Assembly: GCA_024666565.1 (NCBI GenBank)
Contig: CP088295.1
Coordinates: forward strand, 1,426,001-1,490,000
Source of the DNA: Svornostia abyssi
GTDB taxonomy: Bacteria; Actinomycetota; Thermoleophilia; Solirubrobacterales; Solirubrobacteraceae
Direction of reading: 5' to 3'
Length of the DNA: 64,000 nucleotides
The notes under the pieces: model-generated
What the model was told of the DNA's origin: nothing
Databases searched by the model: none
What the model saw: only the letters and a program-made list of their open reading frames with translations
Made by a program: the position numbers and the translations under genes
Part shown: positions 51,706 to 61,744 of the stretch, one piece after another
Layout: the number at the start of each line of letters is the position of its first letter
Numbering within the stretch: position 1 is the first letter of the stretch

Positions 51706-52278
51706 GAGCAGCGGCAGGGCGGCGGTGGCGGTGGGGCGCGGAATCGCGGCGTACTCGAGGGTGGGAAGCTCGGCGACGATCTCGCGCACCCCGTCGTGCA
51801 GTTCGCTGGTGAGGTGCTTGGAGATCCGGGTGAACAGCTTCTGGGCCGCCGCGTTCGTGCCCTGCAGGAGCGCGGTGAAGTTCCGGATGCCCCGCGCGCG
51901 TGCCTCGCCGGCGAGGGTCATGCCCAGCAGCGTGCCGAGCCCCTGGCCCTGGTACGGGTCGCCCACGGTGATGGCGACCTCGGCGTGATCGGGCCGGTCG
52001 GGGTCACGTACGAACCGGCCGACCGCGATGAGGTCCTCCTCCGGGCCGCCGGGGCCCATGATCTCCGCGACCGCGACGATCGCGACGTGGTTGACCCCGT
52101 CGACCTCGGTGAGGTACCGGAGTTCGGCGCCCGAGAAGCCGGGCTTGGGCCCGAGGAACCGCTGGACCGTGGACTCGAGTGACAGGTTCGCCAGCCCGCG
52201 CTGGAGCAGGACCTTGTCGTCCGGGCGGATCGGTCGCAGGCGAATCGGGGTGCCGTCGGGGAGGAAGGCGGGTTCCAT
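51703..52278 (-). CDS. GNAT-family N-acetyltransferase
   Basis: 191 residues. Starts TPIRLRPIRPDDKVLLQRGL; acetyl-CoA-binding motif A is VGDPYQGQGLGTLLG. The N-terminal half resembles the GNAT domain attached to protein acetyltransferases of the Pat type; target unknown. TATGAT ends 10 bases before the ATG, and a perfect 16-base inverted repeat lies just upstream. Confidence 0.87.
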   Translation of the reverse strand: MEPAFLPDGTPIRLRPIRPDDKVLLQRGLANLSLESTVQRFLGPKPGFSGAELRYLTEVDGVNHVAIVAVAEIMGPGGPEEDLIAVGRFVRDPDRPDHAEVAITVGDPYQGQGLGTLLGMTLAGEARARGIRNFTALLQGTNAAAQKLFTRISKHLTSELHDGVREIVAELPTLEYAAIPRPTATAALPLL

Positions 52279-52305
52279 CGTGCGTTTCATCATACAACCC
52301 GACCA

Positions 52306-52321
52306 CCGGACGTTTGTCCGG
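52306..52321. promoter_or_regulatory. Inverted repeat upstream of the GNAT gene
   Basis: CCGGAC-GTTT-GTCCGG, a perfect 6-base inverted repeat 28-43 bases upstream of the GNAT ATG. Confidence 0.5.
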
Positions 52322-52351
52322 ACATCCCCCCTTCCCGTGATACCTCGGCCT

Positions 52352-52365
52352 CCGATCGGCCGATC
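52352..52365. promoter_or_regulatory. Palindrome in front of the membrane GGDEF gene
   Basis: CCGATCGGCCGATC, containing the perfect 12-base palindrome GATCGGCCGATC, ends 8 bases before the ATG at 52374. Confidence 0.4.
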
Positions 52366-52373
52366 AGAAGACC

Positions 52374-53444
<1,071 letters not shown>

Positions 53445-53460
53445 CCCGTCGCCGCCGGCG

Positions 53461-54789
53461 CTAGCGGCTGGCGATCGGCACGTAGTCGCGCCCGCGGTCG
53501 CCCGTGTAGATCTGGCGCGGACGGGCGATCTTCTGCTCGCCGTCCTGCGTCATCTCCAGCCACTGGGCGATCCACCCGCTCGTGCGCGGGATCGCGAACA
53601 TCACGGGGAACATCTCGACCGGCAGCCCGAGCGCCTCGTAGATGAGGCCCGAGTAGAAGTCGACGTTCGGGTAGAGCTTGCGCTGGACGAAGTACTCGTC
53701 CTCGAGCGCGATCTTCTCCAGCTCCAGCGCTATATCGAGGAGCGGGTTGCGGCCCGTGACCTCGAACACGTCCTCGGCGGCCGACTTGATGATCTTCGCC
53801 CGCGGGTCGTAGTTCTTGTACACGCGGTGGCCGAAGCCCATGAGCCGCTCGTTGCCCGCCTTCACGCCCTCGATGAAGCCCGGGATGTTGTCCACGGACT
53901 CGATGCGGCGCAGCATCCGCAGCACCGCCTCGTTGGCGCCGCCGTGGAGCGGGCCGTAGAGGGCGGCGATGCCCGCGGCGACCGCGGAGTACGGGTCGAC
54001 CTGCGACGAGCCGACCGACCGGACCGCCGACGTTGAGCAGTTCTGCTCGTGGTCGGCGTGGAGGATGAAGAGGATGTCGAGCGCGCGGCTGAGCCGGGGG
54101 TCCGGCTCGTACTTCAGCTCGGTCATCTTGTACATCATCGACAGGAAGTTGTCGGGGTACGCGAGATCGTTGTCCGGATACACGTACGGGCGCCCCTGGA
54201 TGTGCCGGTAGGCGAACGCGGCGAGCGTCGGCATCTTCGAGATCAGGCGGATCGTCTGGATCTCGCGGCTGGCCGGGTCGTCGATGTCGAACGCGTCGGG
54301 GTAGAACGTCGAGAGCGCGCCGACCGCGCCGAGGAGCATGCCCATCGGGTGGGCGTCGTGGCGGAACCCGCCGACGAACTCCTTGACGTTCTCGTGCACG
54401 AACGTGTGGAGGGTGATCTCGTTGACCCACCAGTCGAGCTGTTGCTGGGTGGGCAGCTCGCCGTAGACGAGGAGGTAGGCCACCTCGAGGTATGTCGACT
54501 TCTCGGCCAGCTGCTCGATCGGGTAGCCGCGGTACTCGAGGATGCCGACGTCGCCGTCGATGAACGTGACCGAGGAGCGACACGACGCGGTGTTCGTGTA
54601 CGCCGGGTCGTACGTCATGAGGCCGAAGTCGTCGTCGCCCGTCTTGATCTGGCGAAGATCCATCGCCCGGACCGTCCCGTCGGTGATCGGGATCTCGTAC
54701 GACTGGCCCGTACGGTTGTCGGTGACGGTGAGGGTCTCGCTCGCGCCGGCTACGCCGCCGCCGCCGTCCTGCTGCTCAGTCTGCGTCAT
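53461..54789 (-). CDS. gltA: Citrate synthase
   Basis: 442 residues, type II length. Active-site His in ILHADHEQNCS and GPLHGGANEAVL, and DFYSGLIYEALGLP with the catalytic Asp. It condenses acetyl-CoA and oxaloacetate at the entry of the TCA cycle, upstream of the Kgd step found at 18740-23016. GAGGA precedes the ATG, and a CATACT hexamer lies ~40 bases upstream. Confidence 0.96.
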   Translation of the reverse strand: MTQTEQQDGGGGVAGASETLTVTDNRTGQSYEIPITDGTVRAMDLRQIKTGDDDFGLMTYDPAYTNTASCRSSVTFIDGDVGILEYRGYPIEQLAEKSTYLEVAYLLVYGELPTQQQLDWWVNEITLHTFVHENVKEFVGGFRHDAHPMGMLLGAVGALSTFYPDAFDIDDPASREIQTIRLISKMPTLAAFAYRHIQGRPYVYPDNDLAYPDNFLSMMYKMTELKYEPDPRLSRALDILFILHADHEQNCSTSAVRSVGSSQVDPYSAVAAGIAALYGPLHGGANEAVLRMLRRIESVDNIPGFIEGVKAGNERLMGFGHRVYKNYDPRAKIIKSAAEDVFEVTGRNPLLDIALELEKIALEDEYFVQRKLYPNVDFYSGLIYEALGLPVEMFPVMFAIPRTSGWIAQWLEMTQDGEQKIARPRQIYTGDRGRDYVPIASR

Positions 54790-54886
54790 CCGCGTCCTCG
54801 GTCGTGGAGAGGGGGGTTACGACCAGAGTATGGCGATTCCGGAATGCCGACCCGGTCGCCTCGCGGTACGAGAATCGGGGCCCGCG

Positions 54887-55117
54887 TCAGGACGTGACGT
54901 ACACGGCGGCGAACATGGCGGCGGCGGACAGCACGGCGCCGAGCCCCATGACGGCCTTCGAGGCGGCGCCGCTGCCCGGGAAGTCGGCCTTTGACATGCC
55001 GATCACCGAGATCAGCACGGCGAATCCGGCGAGCACGCCCCCGAGCACGTAGAAGAGGGTGTAGCTGTGTGACTCATGGGCCGCTTCGGTGGCGGCGAGC
55101 AGCGTGGTCAGACCCAT
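54887..55117 (-). CDS. Small membrane protein
   Basis: 76 residues starting GLTTLLAATEAAHESHSYT, then two helices (LFYVLGGVLAGFAVLISVIG and AVMGLGAVLSAAAMFAAVYV). Function unknown. TATGGT ends 6 bases before the ATG; it diverges from the RTX-like gene within 39 bases. Confidence 0.7.
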   Translation of the reverse strand: MGLTTLLAATEAAHESHSYTLFYVLGGVLAGFAVLISVIGMSKADFPGSGAASKAVMGLGAVLSAAAMFAAVYVTS

Positions 55118-55123
55118 GCGTCG

Positions 55124-55129
55124 ACCATA
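55124..55129 (-). promoter_or_regulatory. -10 hexamer of the small membrane gene, leaderless geometry
   Basis: TATGGT ends 6 bases before the ATG at 55117, back to back with the promoter of the gene at 55157. Confidence 0.5.
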
Positions 55130-55143
55130 CCTGGCCGGGCGGG

Positions 55144-55149
55144 TAGCAT
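55144..55149 (+). promoter_or_regulatory. -10 hexamer of the RTX-like gene 1, leaderless geometry
   Basis: TAGCAT ends 7 bases before the ATG at 55157, which favours that start over the ATG at 55148. Confidence 0.5.
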
Positions 55150-55156
55150 GCGACCG

Positions 55157-55786
55157 ATGAAAAACCGGATTGTGGTCCTTGCTGTCCTGGGATCGCTGCT
55201 CACCCCGGCCGTGGTCATGGGGAAGACCGACCAGAGCAACTGGCCGACGATCGACGGCCTGCTGCTCATGAATCAGCGCGACGGCGAGCGCCCGCTCGAC
55301 GCCCGCTGGGGCCGCGACCCGCACGGCGGCCAAGATCGCTCGTACTCGTGGAACCAGGTCGCGAAGGCGGTCTGCAAGGGCGGCGGCACCGCCTGTTACG
55401 AGCGCGACGGGAAGGTCAAGGGCAAGCCGCGCTACATCGTCCCCGAGAAGCACCGGCACAACAAGCTGCTCGGCGGGCACGGCAGCGACACGATCTACGC
55501 GGGCCGCACCGGCGACGTCATCTGGGGCGACTACAAACCCGGCGGCCAGCCGACCGGCCAGTTCGACCGCCTGACCGGCGGCGCCGGCGCGGATCACATC
55601 TACGCCAGCTGGGGCCAGAACGTCATCGACGCCGGTGGCGGCGACGACTACATCAAGTCGTTCAAGGGACGCGGCAAGGTGGACTGCGGACCGGGCCGGG
55701 ACGTCTTCAACGTGTCACGCCGCGCGAAGCCGAAGTACGAGATCACCGGCTGCGAGACGATCTCGCACAGGACCATCGGCCGTTAG
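55157..55786 (+). CDS. Secreted RTX-like calcium-binding protein 1
   Basis: 209 residues with a signal peptide (KNRIVVLAVLGSLLTPAVVM). A short array of glycine-aspartate turns (LLGGHGSDTIYAGRTGDVIWGD, LTGGAGADHIYA, IDAGGGDDYI) resembles calcium-binding RTX nonapeptides. The basic segment KVKGKPRYIVPEKHRH is unusual for the family. Role unknown. Convergent with dcd, overlapping by 4 bases. Confidence 0.75.
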   Translation: MKNRIVVLAVLGSLLTPAVVMGKTDQSNWPTIDGLLLMNQRDGERPLDARWGRDPHGGQDRSYSWNQVAKAVCKGGGTACYERDGKVKGKPRYIVPEKHRHNKLLGGHGSDTIYAGRTGDVIWGDYKPGGQPTGQFDRLTGGAGADHIYASWGQNVIDAGGGDDYIKSFKGRGKVDCGPGRDVFNVSRRAKPKYEITGCETISHRTIGR

Positions 55787-56373
55787 GCCGTCTTCGCGGG
55801 CCCGCCTTCGTAGCGGCTCTCCGTCGCCTCCAGCTGGCCGTGGTAGTGGCTGCCGAGCTCCGGGTGCCCGTACGGGCGCTCGGCGGCGCGGTCGAGCGTC
55901 ATGAAGGACAGCTGGGCGATCGGGAGGTTCGCCCACAGCTTGATCGGGATCCGCGTGAGGTTCGTGATCTCGAGCGTGAGCGTGCCCTTCCACCCGGGAT
56001 CGACGAATCCCGCGGTCGCGTGCACGATCAGGCCGAGGCGGCCGATGCTCGACTTGCCTTCGATCCGCGCGACGACGTCGTCGGGGAGTTCGACCCACTC
56101 GAGCGTGCGGCCGAGCACGAACTCTCCGGGATGGATGAGGAACGGCTCGTCGTCGGTGATCGTGACCTGCTCGGTCAGGTTGCGCGGCGGGTCCTTCAGG
56201 TCGATCGCCGAGGCGCGGTGGTTGTGGAACACGCGGAAGCTGTGCCCGAGCCGCAGGTCCACCGACGCGGGCTGGACCATGCCGTCGTCCCACGGGTCGA
56301 CCTTGATCGCGCCCTCGGCGATGAGCCGGCGGATCGTGCCGTCGGAGAGCACGGACGTGGCGTTGGCGGCCAT
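55783..56373 (-). CDS. dcd: dCTP deaminase
   Basis: 196 residues. DLRLGHSFRVF, RIEGKSSIGRLGLIVHATAGFVDPGWKGTLTLE (with the catalytic Glu in TLE) and the usual C-terminal tail. It forms dUTP for dTTP synthesis; some actinobacterial Dcd proteins also hydrolyse dUTP, not decided here. TAGACT ends 7 bases before the ATG. Confidence 0.93.
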   Translation of the reverse strand: MAANATSVLSDGTIRRLIAEGAIKVDPWDDGMVQPASVDLRLGHSFRVFHNHRASAIDLKDPPRNLTEQVTITDDEPFLIHPGEFVLGRTLEWVELPDDVVARIEGKSSIGRLGLIVHATAGFVDPGWKGTLTLEITNLTRIPIKLWANLPIAQLSFMTLDRAAERPYGHPELGSHYHGQLEATESRYEGGPAKTA

Positions 56374-56380
56374 GCCGCGG

Positions 56381-56386
56381 AGTCTA
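56381..56386 (-). promoter_or_regulatory. -10 hexamer of dcd, leaderless geometry
   Basis: TAGACT ends 7 bases before the ATG at 56373. It overlaps the stop of the small gene upstream. Confidence 0.5.
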
Positions 56387-56653
56387 CGGTCGCGCGGGGC
56401 GGGATGCCGGGCTGCGCGCCGGCACCGGCCGCGTGCGCGGCGGGCTCGGCGGGCTGGGCTCGCCGTGCGGGCCGCGCGGACGCGGGCCACGCCCGGGCCG
56501 GTTCGGCCGCGGGTCGTTCGGGCGCGCGCTGCCGCCGTCGTCGCTGCCGGCCTCGGGCTCCGGCGTTGCGTGCACCGCCCACCACACGATTCCCAGCAGG
56601 GCGAGCACCGGGAGCTTGAGGACGACCATCAAGAAGAAGAAGGTCCAGTCCAC
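56384..56653 (-). CDS. Small membrane-anchored Pro-rich protein
   Basis: 89 residues: one helix (DWTFFFLMVVLKLPVLALLGIVWW) and a long Pro/Arg-rich disordered tail. TAGCCT ends 9 bases before the GTG. No family recognised. Confidence 0.55.
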   Translation of the reverse strand: MDWTFFFLMVVLKLPVLALLGIVWWAVHATPEPEAGSDDGGSARPNDPRPNRPGRGPRPRGPHGEPSPPSPPRTRPVPARSPASRPARP

Positions 56654-56778
56654 GTGTGACCGAGGCTACTCCGACGCGCGGGGTTTCTCCACCGGGGAGG
56701 GGCGGAACTGCGGAGCATCTGTGCCAACTCTGTGCAATCCGGCCGCTTCGCGGTGGTTGGGCGGCAGCCTGCCGGGGT

Positions 56779-57726
56779 GTGACTGACGAAACGCGGCGCA
56801 GGGCCGACAAACGTAACCCGGACCCCCTCCAGGTGCTCGCCCGGCGCGAGCGGTGGGTAGTGACCACCGCAGAGATGCGGACGGCCGGCCTCTCACGCGA
56901 TGTCGTGGCCCGGCACAGGGAGGCCGGCACGCTCGTCCGGCAGTTCCGGGGCGTCTACCTGGTCGGGCGCGCGACGCCGACCCGGGACGAGCTGGAGCGG
57001 GCGGCGGTGAAGGCCTGCGGCGAGGGGGCGGTGCTGAGCCATCGCAGCGCCGCAGCGCGGTGGAAGATCCTGCGGCACCACCGCGGCCCGGTCGAGGTCA
57101 CCGCGCGCACCCAGCGACGGCGCCAGCAGGGGCTGCGTCCCTACCGGGCGAACCTCGCGCCGGCGGACGTGACGATGAAGGACGGCGTGCCGATCACCAC
57201 GGTGGCGCGCACGCTCGTCGACCTGGCGATGCTCGTTGACGAGGCGGTGTTGGACACGGCGGTCCACGAGGCCGACAACCTCAAGCGGCTGTACCTGCGC
57301 AAGGTGGATGAGGCGATTGCCCGGGCGGGCGCGACGCGTCAGGGCGTTCCGGCCCTGCGGCGAAGACTCCGGCGCTACCGCCCGGCGAACGGGCGGCTGG
57401 ACACCGACATGGAGAAGCTGTTCGTGCAGTTCCTGCGCAAGTACGGCTTTCCCCCCACCGAACACGGTGTGACCTTCGAGCTCGAGGGCGGGGAGCGGAC
57501 GACCGTGGACGTGCTGTTCCGCGACGCGTGGGTCGCCGTCGAACTCGACGGCGGCGTGCACGAGAGCCGGCGGCATTTCCAGACCGACCGCCGGAAGAGC
57601 CGCCGCTTGGAGGCGCTGCACGGCCTCGTCGTCTTCCGCGTCACGGAGGAGGATCTCGCAGAGCGCGCCGACGAGTTGGCGCAGGATCTGCACGCCACCA
57701 TCGCCCGCCGCGCCGCAGCGGTCTAG
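56779..57726 (+). CDS. AbiEi-type antitoxin domain fused to a DUF559 (VSR-like) domain
   Basis: 315 residues. The N-terminal ~180 contain an AbiEi-like winged-helix region (VLARRERWVVTTAEMRTAGLSRDVV). The last ~110 match DUF559: RTTVDVLFRDAWVAVELDGG, the D/E-x-D pattern of a PD-(D/E)XK nuclease core, then RRKSRRLEALHGLVVFRV. No toxin partner lies beside it, so a nuclease or regulator role is inferred. GTG start preceded by GGGG. Confidence 0.8.
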   Translation: MTDETRRRADKRNPDPLQVLARRERWVVTTAEMRTAGLSRDVVARHREAGTLVRQFRGVYLVGRATPTRDELERAAVKACGEGAVLSHRSAAARWKILRHHRGPVEVTARTQRRRQQGLRPYRANLAPADVTMKDGVPITTVARTLVDLAMLVDEAVLDTAVHEADNLKRLYLRKVDEAIARAGATRQGVPALRRRLRRYRPANGRLDTDMEKLFVQFLRKYGFPPTEHGVTFELEGGERTTVDVLFRDAWVAVELDGGVHESRRHFQTDRRKSRRLEALHGLVVFRVTEEDLAERADELAQDLHATIARRAAAV

Positions 57727-57729
57727 GGT
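57724..57729 (+). promoter_or_regulatory. -10 hexamer of the RTX-like gene 2, leaderless geometry
   Basis: TAGGGT ends 8 bases before the ATG at 57738 and partly overlaps the stop of the gene upstream. Confidence 0.5.
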
Positions 57730-57737
57730 TCGGTGTC

Positions 57738-59220
57738 ATGCGCGCCCTTCTCGTCCTCGTCACGGCCCTGGCCGTGTTCGCCCCCGCCGCCGACGCTGCC
57801 ACGGTCACCTACGACGCCGGCACCGGCCTGCGCATCGCCGCCACCGCGGGCGAGCGCAACAACCTGTCCGCCGAGACGACGTTCCCGTCCGGGCAGGTCG
57901 CGTACGTCGTGCGCGACACCATCGCGCTGACGCCGGGCGCCGGGTGCACGCAGTCCACGGTCTCCACCGAGGTGCAGTGCATCACCGCGTTTGCCAGCGG
58001 CGGGAACATGGTCGTCACGGTCGACCTCGGCGATCAGAACGACACCTGGAACGGCAGCGGCGTGCAGGGCGAGACCTCCGACCAGTTCATCACCGCAGGA
58101 CCGGGCAACGACACGATCGAGACGTCCAACCGGTTCGACTTCGTCGACCTCGGCGCGGGCGACGACGTCGCCCTGACGCGCGGTGGCGACGACCGGGTGA
58201 TCGGCGGCGACGGCGCGGACCGGGTCGTCGGCGGCAGCGGCTCCGACCGCTTCGAAGGCAACGCCGGCAGCGACACGCTGGACTACTCCACGGGCGTGAG
58301 CCGCCTGCTGCTGGCGCGGATGGACACCGGCGCGGTGCAGAAGGAAGCCGGGAGCGACACGATCGCCGGGTTCGAGACGCTCTTCGGCACGCCCGGGTTC
58401 GACACCATCGTCGGCACGACCGCCGTCGACCGGATCGAGGGCCGCGACGGCGGCGACCGCATCTACGGCGACCCGGCCGCGTTCGCCGCGAACTCCGAGC
58501 TGCGCGCCGCGCCGACCGCGAGCGCCGCGGCGATCTGCTGTTTCACCACCGTGCCGCCGAACGCTCCGAGCAAGACGACCTCGCCGGGCGGCACGCCGAC
58601 CTCGAAGCTGGCCACCGTCCGCACCGTGCCTTCGATCGACCCGCGGCTCATCGGCGTCATCCGGGTGGGCGACACGCTGCTCGGCGGCCAGAACCGTGAC
58701 CTCATCTTCGGCTCGGTCCGCGACGACGACATCAACGGCGAGGCCGGCACCGACCTCGTCCGCGGCGGTGACGGCGCCGACAAGATCTTCGCGCGCGAGG
58801 GGGGAGGCCGACGACATCGGCTGTGGCGCGGGCGTCGACAGCACGACGGTCGACCTGCGCGACGACTACCTCGACACCGACCGTCCCGCCGGGTCGCAGA
58901 ACGACTGCGAGCAGGTCGACGAGGGCGCGCTGAAGGAGGGGCAGCACGTCGTCTTCGGGCCGCGGCAGCCCACATTGCGTAAGGGCTTCCTGCAGCTCAC
59001 GCTCTCGTGCCCGAAGGCGGTCGGGGCGCGCGGGTGCCGCGGCTCGCTGCGGGCCACGGCGGGCAACAAGCGCGGCGCACGGATGAGCTACCGGATCGCT
59101 GCGGGCGCGAAGGACGGGATCGCGGTCGCGGTGCCCGCAGGCGGGAAGACGTTCCAGTTGGTCTCGGTCGAGCGCGGCCGGTTCGGGGAGAAGACGACGA
59201 TCCGGACGCTGAAGCGCTGA
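57738..59220 (+). CDS. Secreted RTX-like calcium-binding protein 2, one frameshift
   Basis: About 493 residues with a signal peptide (RALLVLVTALAVFAPAADA). Repeated GD/GxD turns (GPGNDTIETSNRFDFVDLGA, VIGGDGADRVVGGSGSDRF, VRGGDGADKIFA) form calcium-binding beta-roll units, with a non-repeat C-terminus rich in basic residues. The frame breaks in the six-G run at 58799-58804; removing one G joins FAREG to EADDIGCGAGVDS. The exported function is unknown. Confidence 0.78.
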
Positions 59221-59227
59221 GCGCGGC

Positions 59228-60569
59228 CTACAGGCCGAGGCTTGCGCCCGCGGCGCTGCTCGTGCAGCTCGCAGCGCGCAGGTACAGCTTGCCGCGCTCA
59301 CGGCGCTTCGTCGCGGCGGACAGCGCCTTGGCCTTGCGCAGCGAGCAGGCGGTGCGCTTCAGCGACGCGCTGCGCGGCTTGAGCGTGGACTTGTAGTTCG
59401 CGCCGAGCGCGCCCTGCAGCGCGCCTGAGAGGTTGAGGGAGCCGGAGCTCACGGGCAGGCCGCGCCGCGCGGTGGAGAGCAGGGCCTCGCGCCACCCGAT
59501 CGGGCCGAGGTCGGGCCGCGCCGCGGCGAGGAGCACCAGGGCGCCCGGCGACGTGCGGCGCCGCCATCGACGTGCCGGTCCGGCGCTCGTAGCCGCCGCC
59601 GGTCGCGGTCGAGACGATGTCCTGGCCGGGAGCCGCGAGCTCCACGTTGCCTGCGCCGAAGTTCGAGACGGGGGAGAGGCCGCCGCCCGGCGCGGTCGCC
59701 GACACGGCGAGCAGCAGGGGGGCCTGGAACGCGGCCGGGTAGACGGGCGCGGTGTCGACGCTGCGGCCGTCGTTGCCCGCGGCGCCGATGACGAGCACGC
59801 CGCTGTCGCTCGCGAGCTGCACGGCCTCTTCGAACGCGCGGCTGTAGCCGGGGCCCGACACCGAGAGGTTGATGATCTTCGCGCCGTTGGCGACCGCGTA
59901 GCGGATGCCGAGCGCGAGGGTGGCGGCCGAGCCGACGGCGCTGGAGTCCAGCACCTTGATCGGCATGATCTTCACGTTCCACGCGACCCCGGCGACACCG
60001 ATGCCGTTGCCGCCGCGCGCGCCGATGATGCCGGCGACGTGGGTGCCGTGGCCGTTGTCATCGCGGGCGTTGGGGTTCCCGGCGACGAAGTTCCAGCCCT
60101 GCGTGTCGTCGACGAAGCCGTTGCTGTCGTCGTCCAGGCCGTTGCCCGCGAGCTCGCGCGGGTTCGTCCACGCGTTCTGCGCGAGGTCCGGGTGCGTCGT
60201 GTCGACGCCGGAGTCGATGACCGCCACGGTGACGTCGCCGCCGGTGGTCTGCTCCCACGACGGCACGGCGCCGATGACCGTGTCGTCGGCCAGCGACCAC
60301 TGCTCGCTGAACAGCGGGTCGCTCGGGGCGCCCGCCGCGCGGTACCGGTGGTTGGGCTCGGCGAAGCGGACGCCGGACCGGCGTGCGGTCTTCGCGGCGA
60401 ACCCGGTCAGCCCGCGCGAGGAGACCCCCGGCCGCTCAACGGTGATCCGGCCGTCGTCGTGCTGCACGAGGACGCCATCCGTGCGCGCGGCCGATGCCGC
60501 GGGGGCCGTCAGTCCGACGGCGATCGAGATGGCTGCGACGCACATGGCGCCGCGCTGCAACAGCGACAA
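59228..60569 (-). CDS. Secreted subtilisin-family serine peptidase, one frameshift
   Basis: About 446 residues. Signal peptide (CVAAISIAVGLTAPAASA), then the S8 triad: Asp in VAVIDSGVDTTHPD, His in NGHGTHVAGI, Ser in GTSMAAPHVAG. A ~100-residue basic tail follows. The frame breaks at the CCC at 59544-59546; dropping one C joins PHVAG to ALVLLAAARPD and completes the domain. A TTG at 60569 or the ATG at 60545 starts it. A structured element lies directly upstream. Confidence 0.88.
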
Positions 60570-60573
60570 CTGG

Positions 60574-60630
60574 GCCCTCCCTGGCCTTCCTGCCCCTGAT
60601 GCCGCTTCCGTGCGGCATCCGTGGGAGGGC
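60574..60630. other. Nested inverted repeats upstream of the subtilase
   Basis: Outer arms GCCCTCCC (60574-60581) and GGGAGGGC (60623-60630) enclose a perfect 8-base hairpin, GATGCCGC/GCGGCATC (60598-60605, 60612-60619). The outer stem ends 5 bases before the subtilase TTG, so in RNA it would fold over the translation start: a candidate structured 5' leader. Confidence 0.45.
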
Positions 60631-60690
60631 TATCGGCGCGCGGAGGCGCCGCTTACGGCGAGAGGGCCCGGTCTGGACCGGTGTCCGATT

Positions 60691-60714
60691 GGCTGAAACT
60701 TAGGTGGCTTCAGC
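60691..60714 (-). terminator. Hairpin after the PfkB kinase gene
   Basis: GCTGAA and TTCAGC arms near 60691-60714, 15 bases after the PfkB stop on the minus strand; probable end of that transcript. Confidence 0.4.
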
Positions 60715-60728
60715 GCAGTGGACGTATG

Positions 60729-61664
60729 TCAGCCCCGGAGGGCGACAGGCGTGTCGCTGAACTGCGTGATCCGCTGCAGATGCCCCACGCGCTCGGCGAT
60801 TTCGTCCCCGGTCAGCCGCGCGACGCGCTCGGTGCCGAACTCCTGCACGTTGAACGACGCGACGGCGGTGCCGTACGCGGCCGCGCGCGCGTAGAGGTCC
60901 AGCGTCTGCTCCTCGCCGGCGTGCTGGGCGAGGAAGCCGACGAAGCCGCCGGCGAACGAGTCGCCCGCGCCGGTCGGATCGATGACCTGCTCCATCGGGT
61001 AGGCGGGCAGCCAGAACGTGCCCTCGCGCATGATCACGCCGACGCCGTACTTGCCCTGCTTGGCGAGGACCGCCTTCGGGCCGAGGTCGAGGATGTGGTT
61101 CGCCGCGGAGATGATCGGCGTCTTGCCCGAGTACATCTCCACCTCCTCGTCGTTGAGGATGACCACGTCGACGTTCTTCATGACCTCGGTCAGCGACTCG
61201 TGCGCGATGTTGATCCACAGGTCCATGGAGTCCATCGCGACGAACCGCGCGCCCGTGCACTGTTCGCGCACGGCGAGCTGGAGGTCCGGCACGATGTTCG
61301 CCAGGAACAGCGTCTCGGCGTCCTTCGACGCCTGCGACAGCTTCGGCTCGAACGTCTCGAAGACGTTGAGGTCGGTGACGAGCGTCTCGCGCTGGTTGAG
61401 GTTCTCGCTGTAGACGCCCTTCCAGAAGAAGGTCTTGCCGCCGGCGACGTGCTCGATGTCGTCGGTGATCACGCCGCGGTCGTGCAGGACCTTGTACTCG
61501 GCGTCGCCGAAGTCGTCACCCACCGGGCCCACGACACGCACCTCGTCGAAGAACGAGGCCGCGAGGGCGAAGTGCACCGCGGCGCCGCCGAGCATGCGCT
61601 CGCGCTCGCCGAACGGGGTCTTGACTGCGTCGTATGCGATGGATCCAACAACGGTGACGGCCAT
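60729..61664 (-). CDS. PfkB-family carbohydrate/nucleoside kinase
   Basis: 311 residues. The PfkB signature 2 is DPTGAGDSFAGGFVG with the catalytic Asp; AAVHFALAASFF and the VILNDEEVEMYSG ATP-site segment also fit. The substrate (sugar or nucleoside) is not clear; it resembles adenosine-kinase-like members. TAGGCT ends 7 bases before the ATG. Confidence 0.88.
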   Translation of the reverse strand: MAVTVVGSIAYDAVKTPFGERERMLGGAAVHFALAASFFDEVRVVGPVGDDFGDAEYKVLHDRGVITDDIEHVAGGKTFFWKGVYSENLNQRETLVTDLNVFETFEPKLSQASKDAETLFLANIVPDLQLAVREQCTGARFVAMDSMDLWINIAHESLTEVMKNVDVVILNDEEVEMYSGKTPIISAANHILDLGPKAVLAKQGKYGVGVIMREGTFWLPAYPMEQVIDPTGAGDSFAGGFVGFLAQHAGEEQTLDLYARAAAYGTAVASFNVQEFGTERVARLTGDEIAERVGHLQRITQFSDTPVALRG

Positions 61665-61671
61665 GGGCTGC

Positions 61672-61677
61672 AGCCTA
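61672..61677 (-). promoter_or_regulatory. -10 hexamer of the PfkB gene, leaderless geometry
   Basis: TAGGCT ends 7 bases before the ATG at 61664. Confidence 0.55.
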
Positions 61678-61690
61678 GTTCAGGCCGCGC

Positions 61691-61744
61691 ACCGGAGGCG
61701 GTCTGGTCAGGGGCGGGCGATGTAGCTCCAGACCGCGCGCCGGT
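61691..61744. other. Long hairpin between pfkB and the quinone oxidoreductase gene
   Basis: Perfect 9-base arms GCGGTCTGG (61698-61706) and CCAGACCGC (61728-61736), extended by outer arms ACCGG (61691-61695) and CCGGT (61740-61744). It lies between divergent genes. Function unclear. Confidence 0.45.

Noticed and set aside
60574-60630. Known riboswitch (c-di-GMP, c-di-AMP, SAM, cobalamin) before the subtilase
   Set aside because: The nested stems do not match any consensus core I know, so I report only a structured element.
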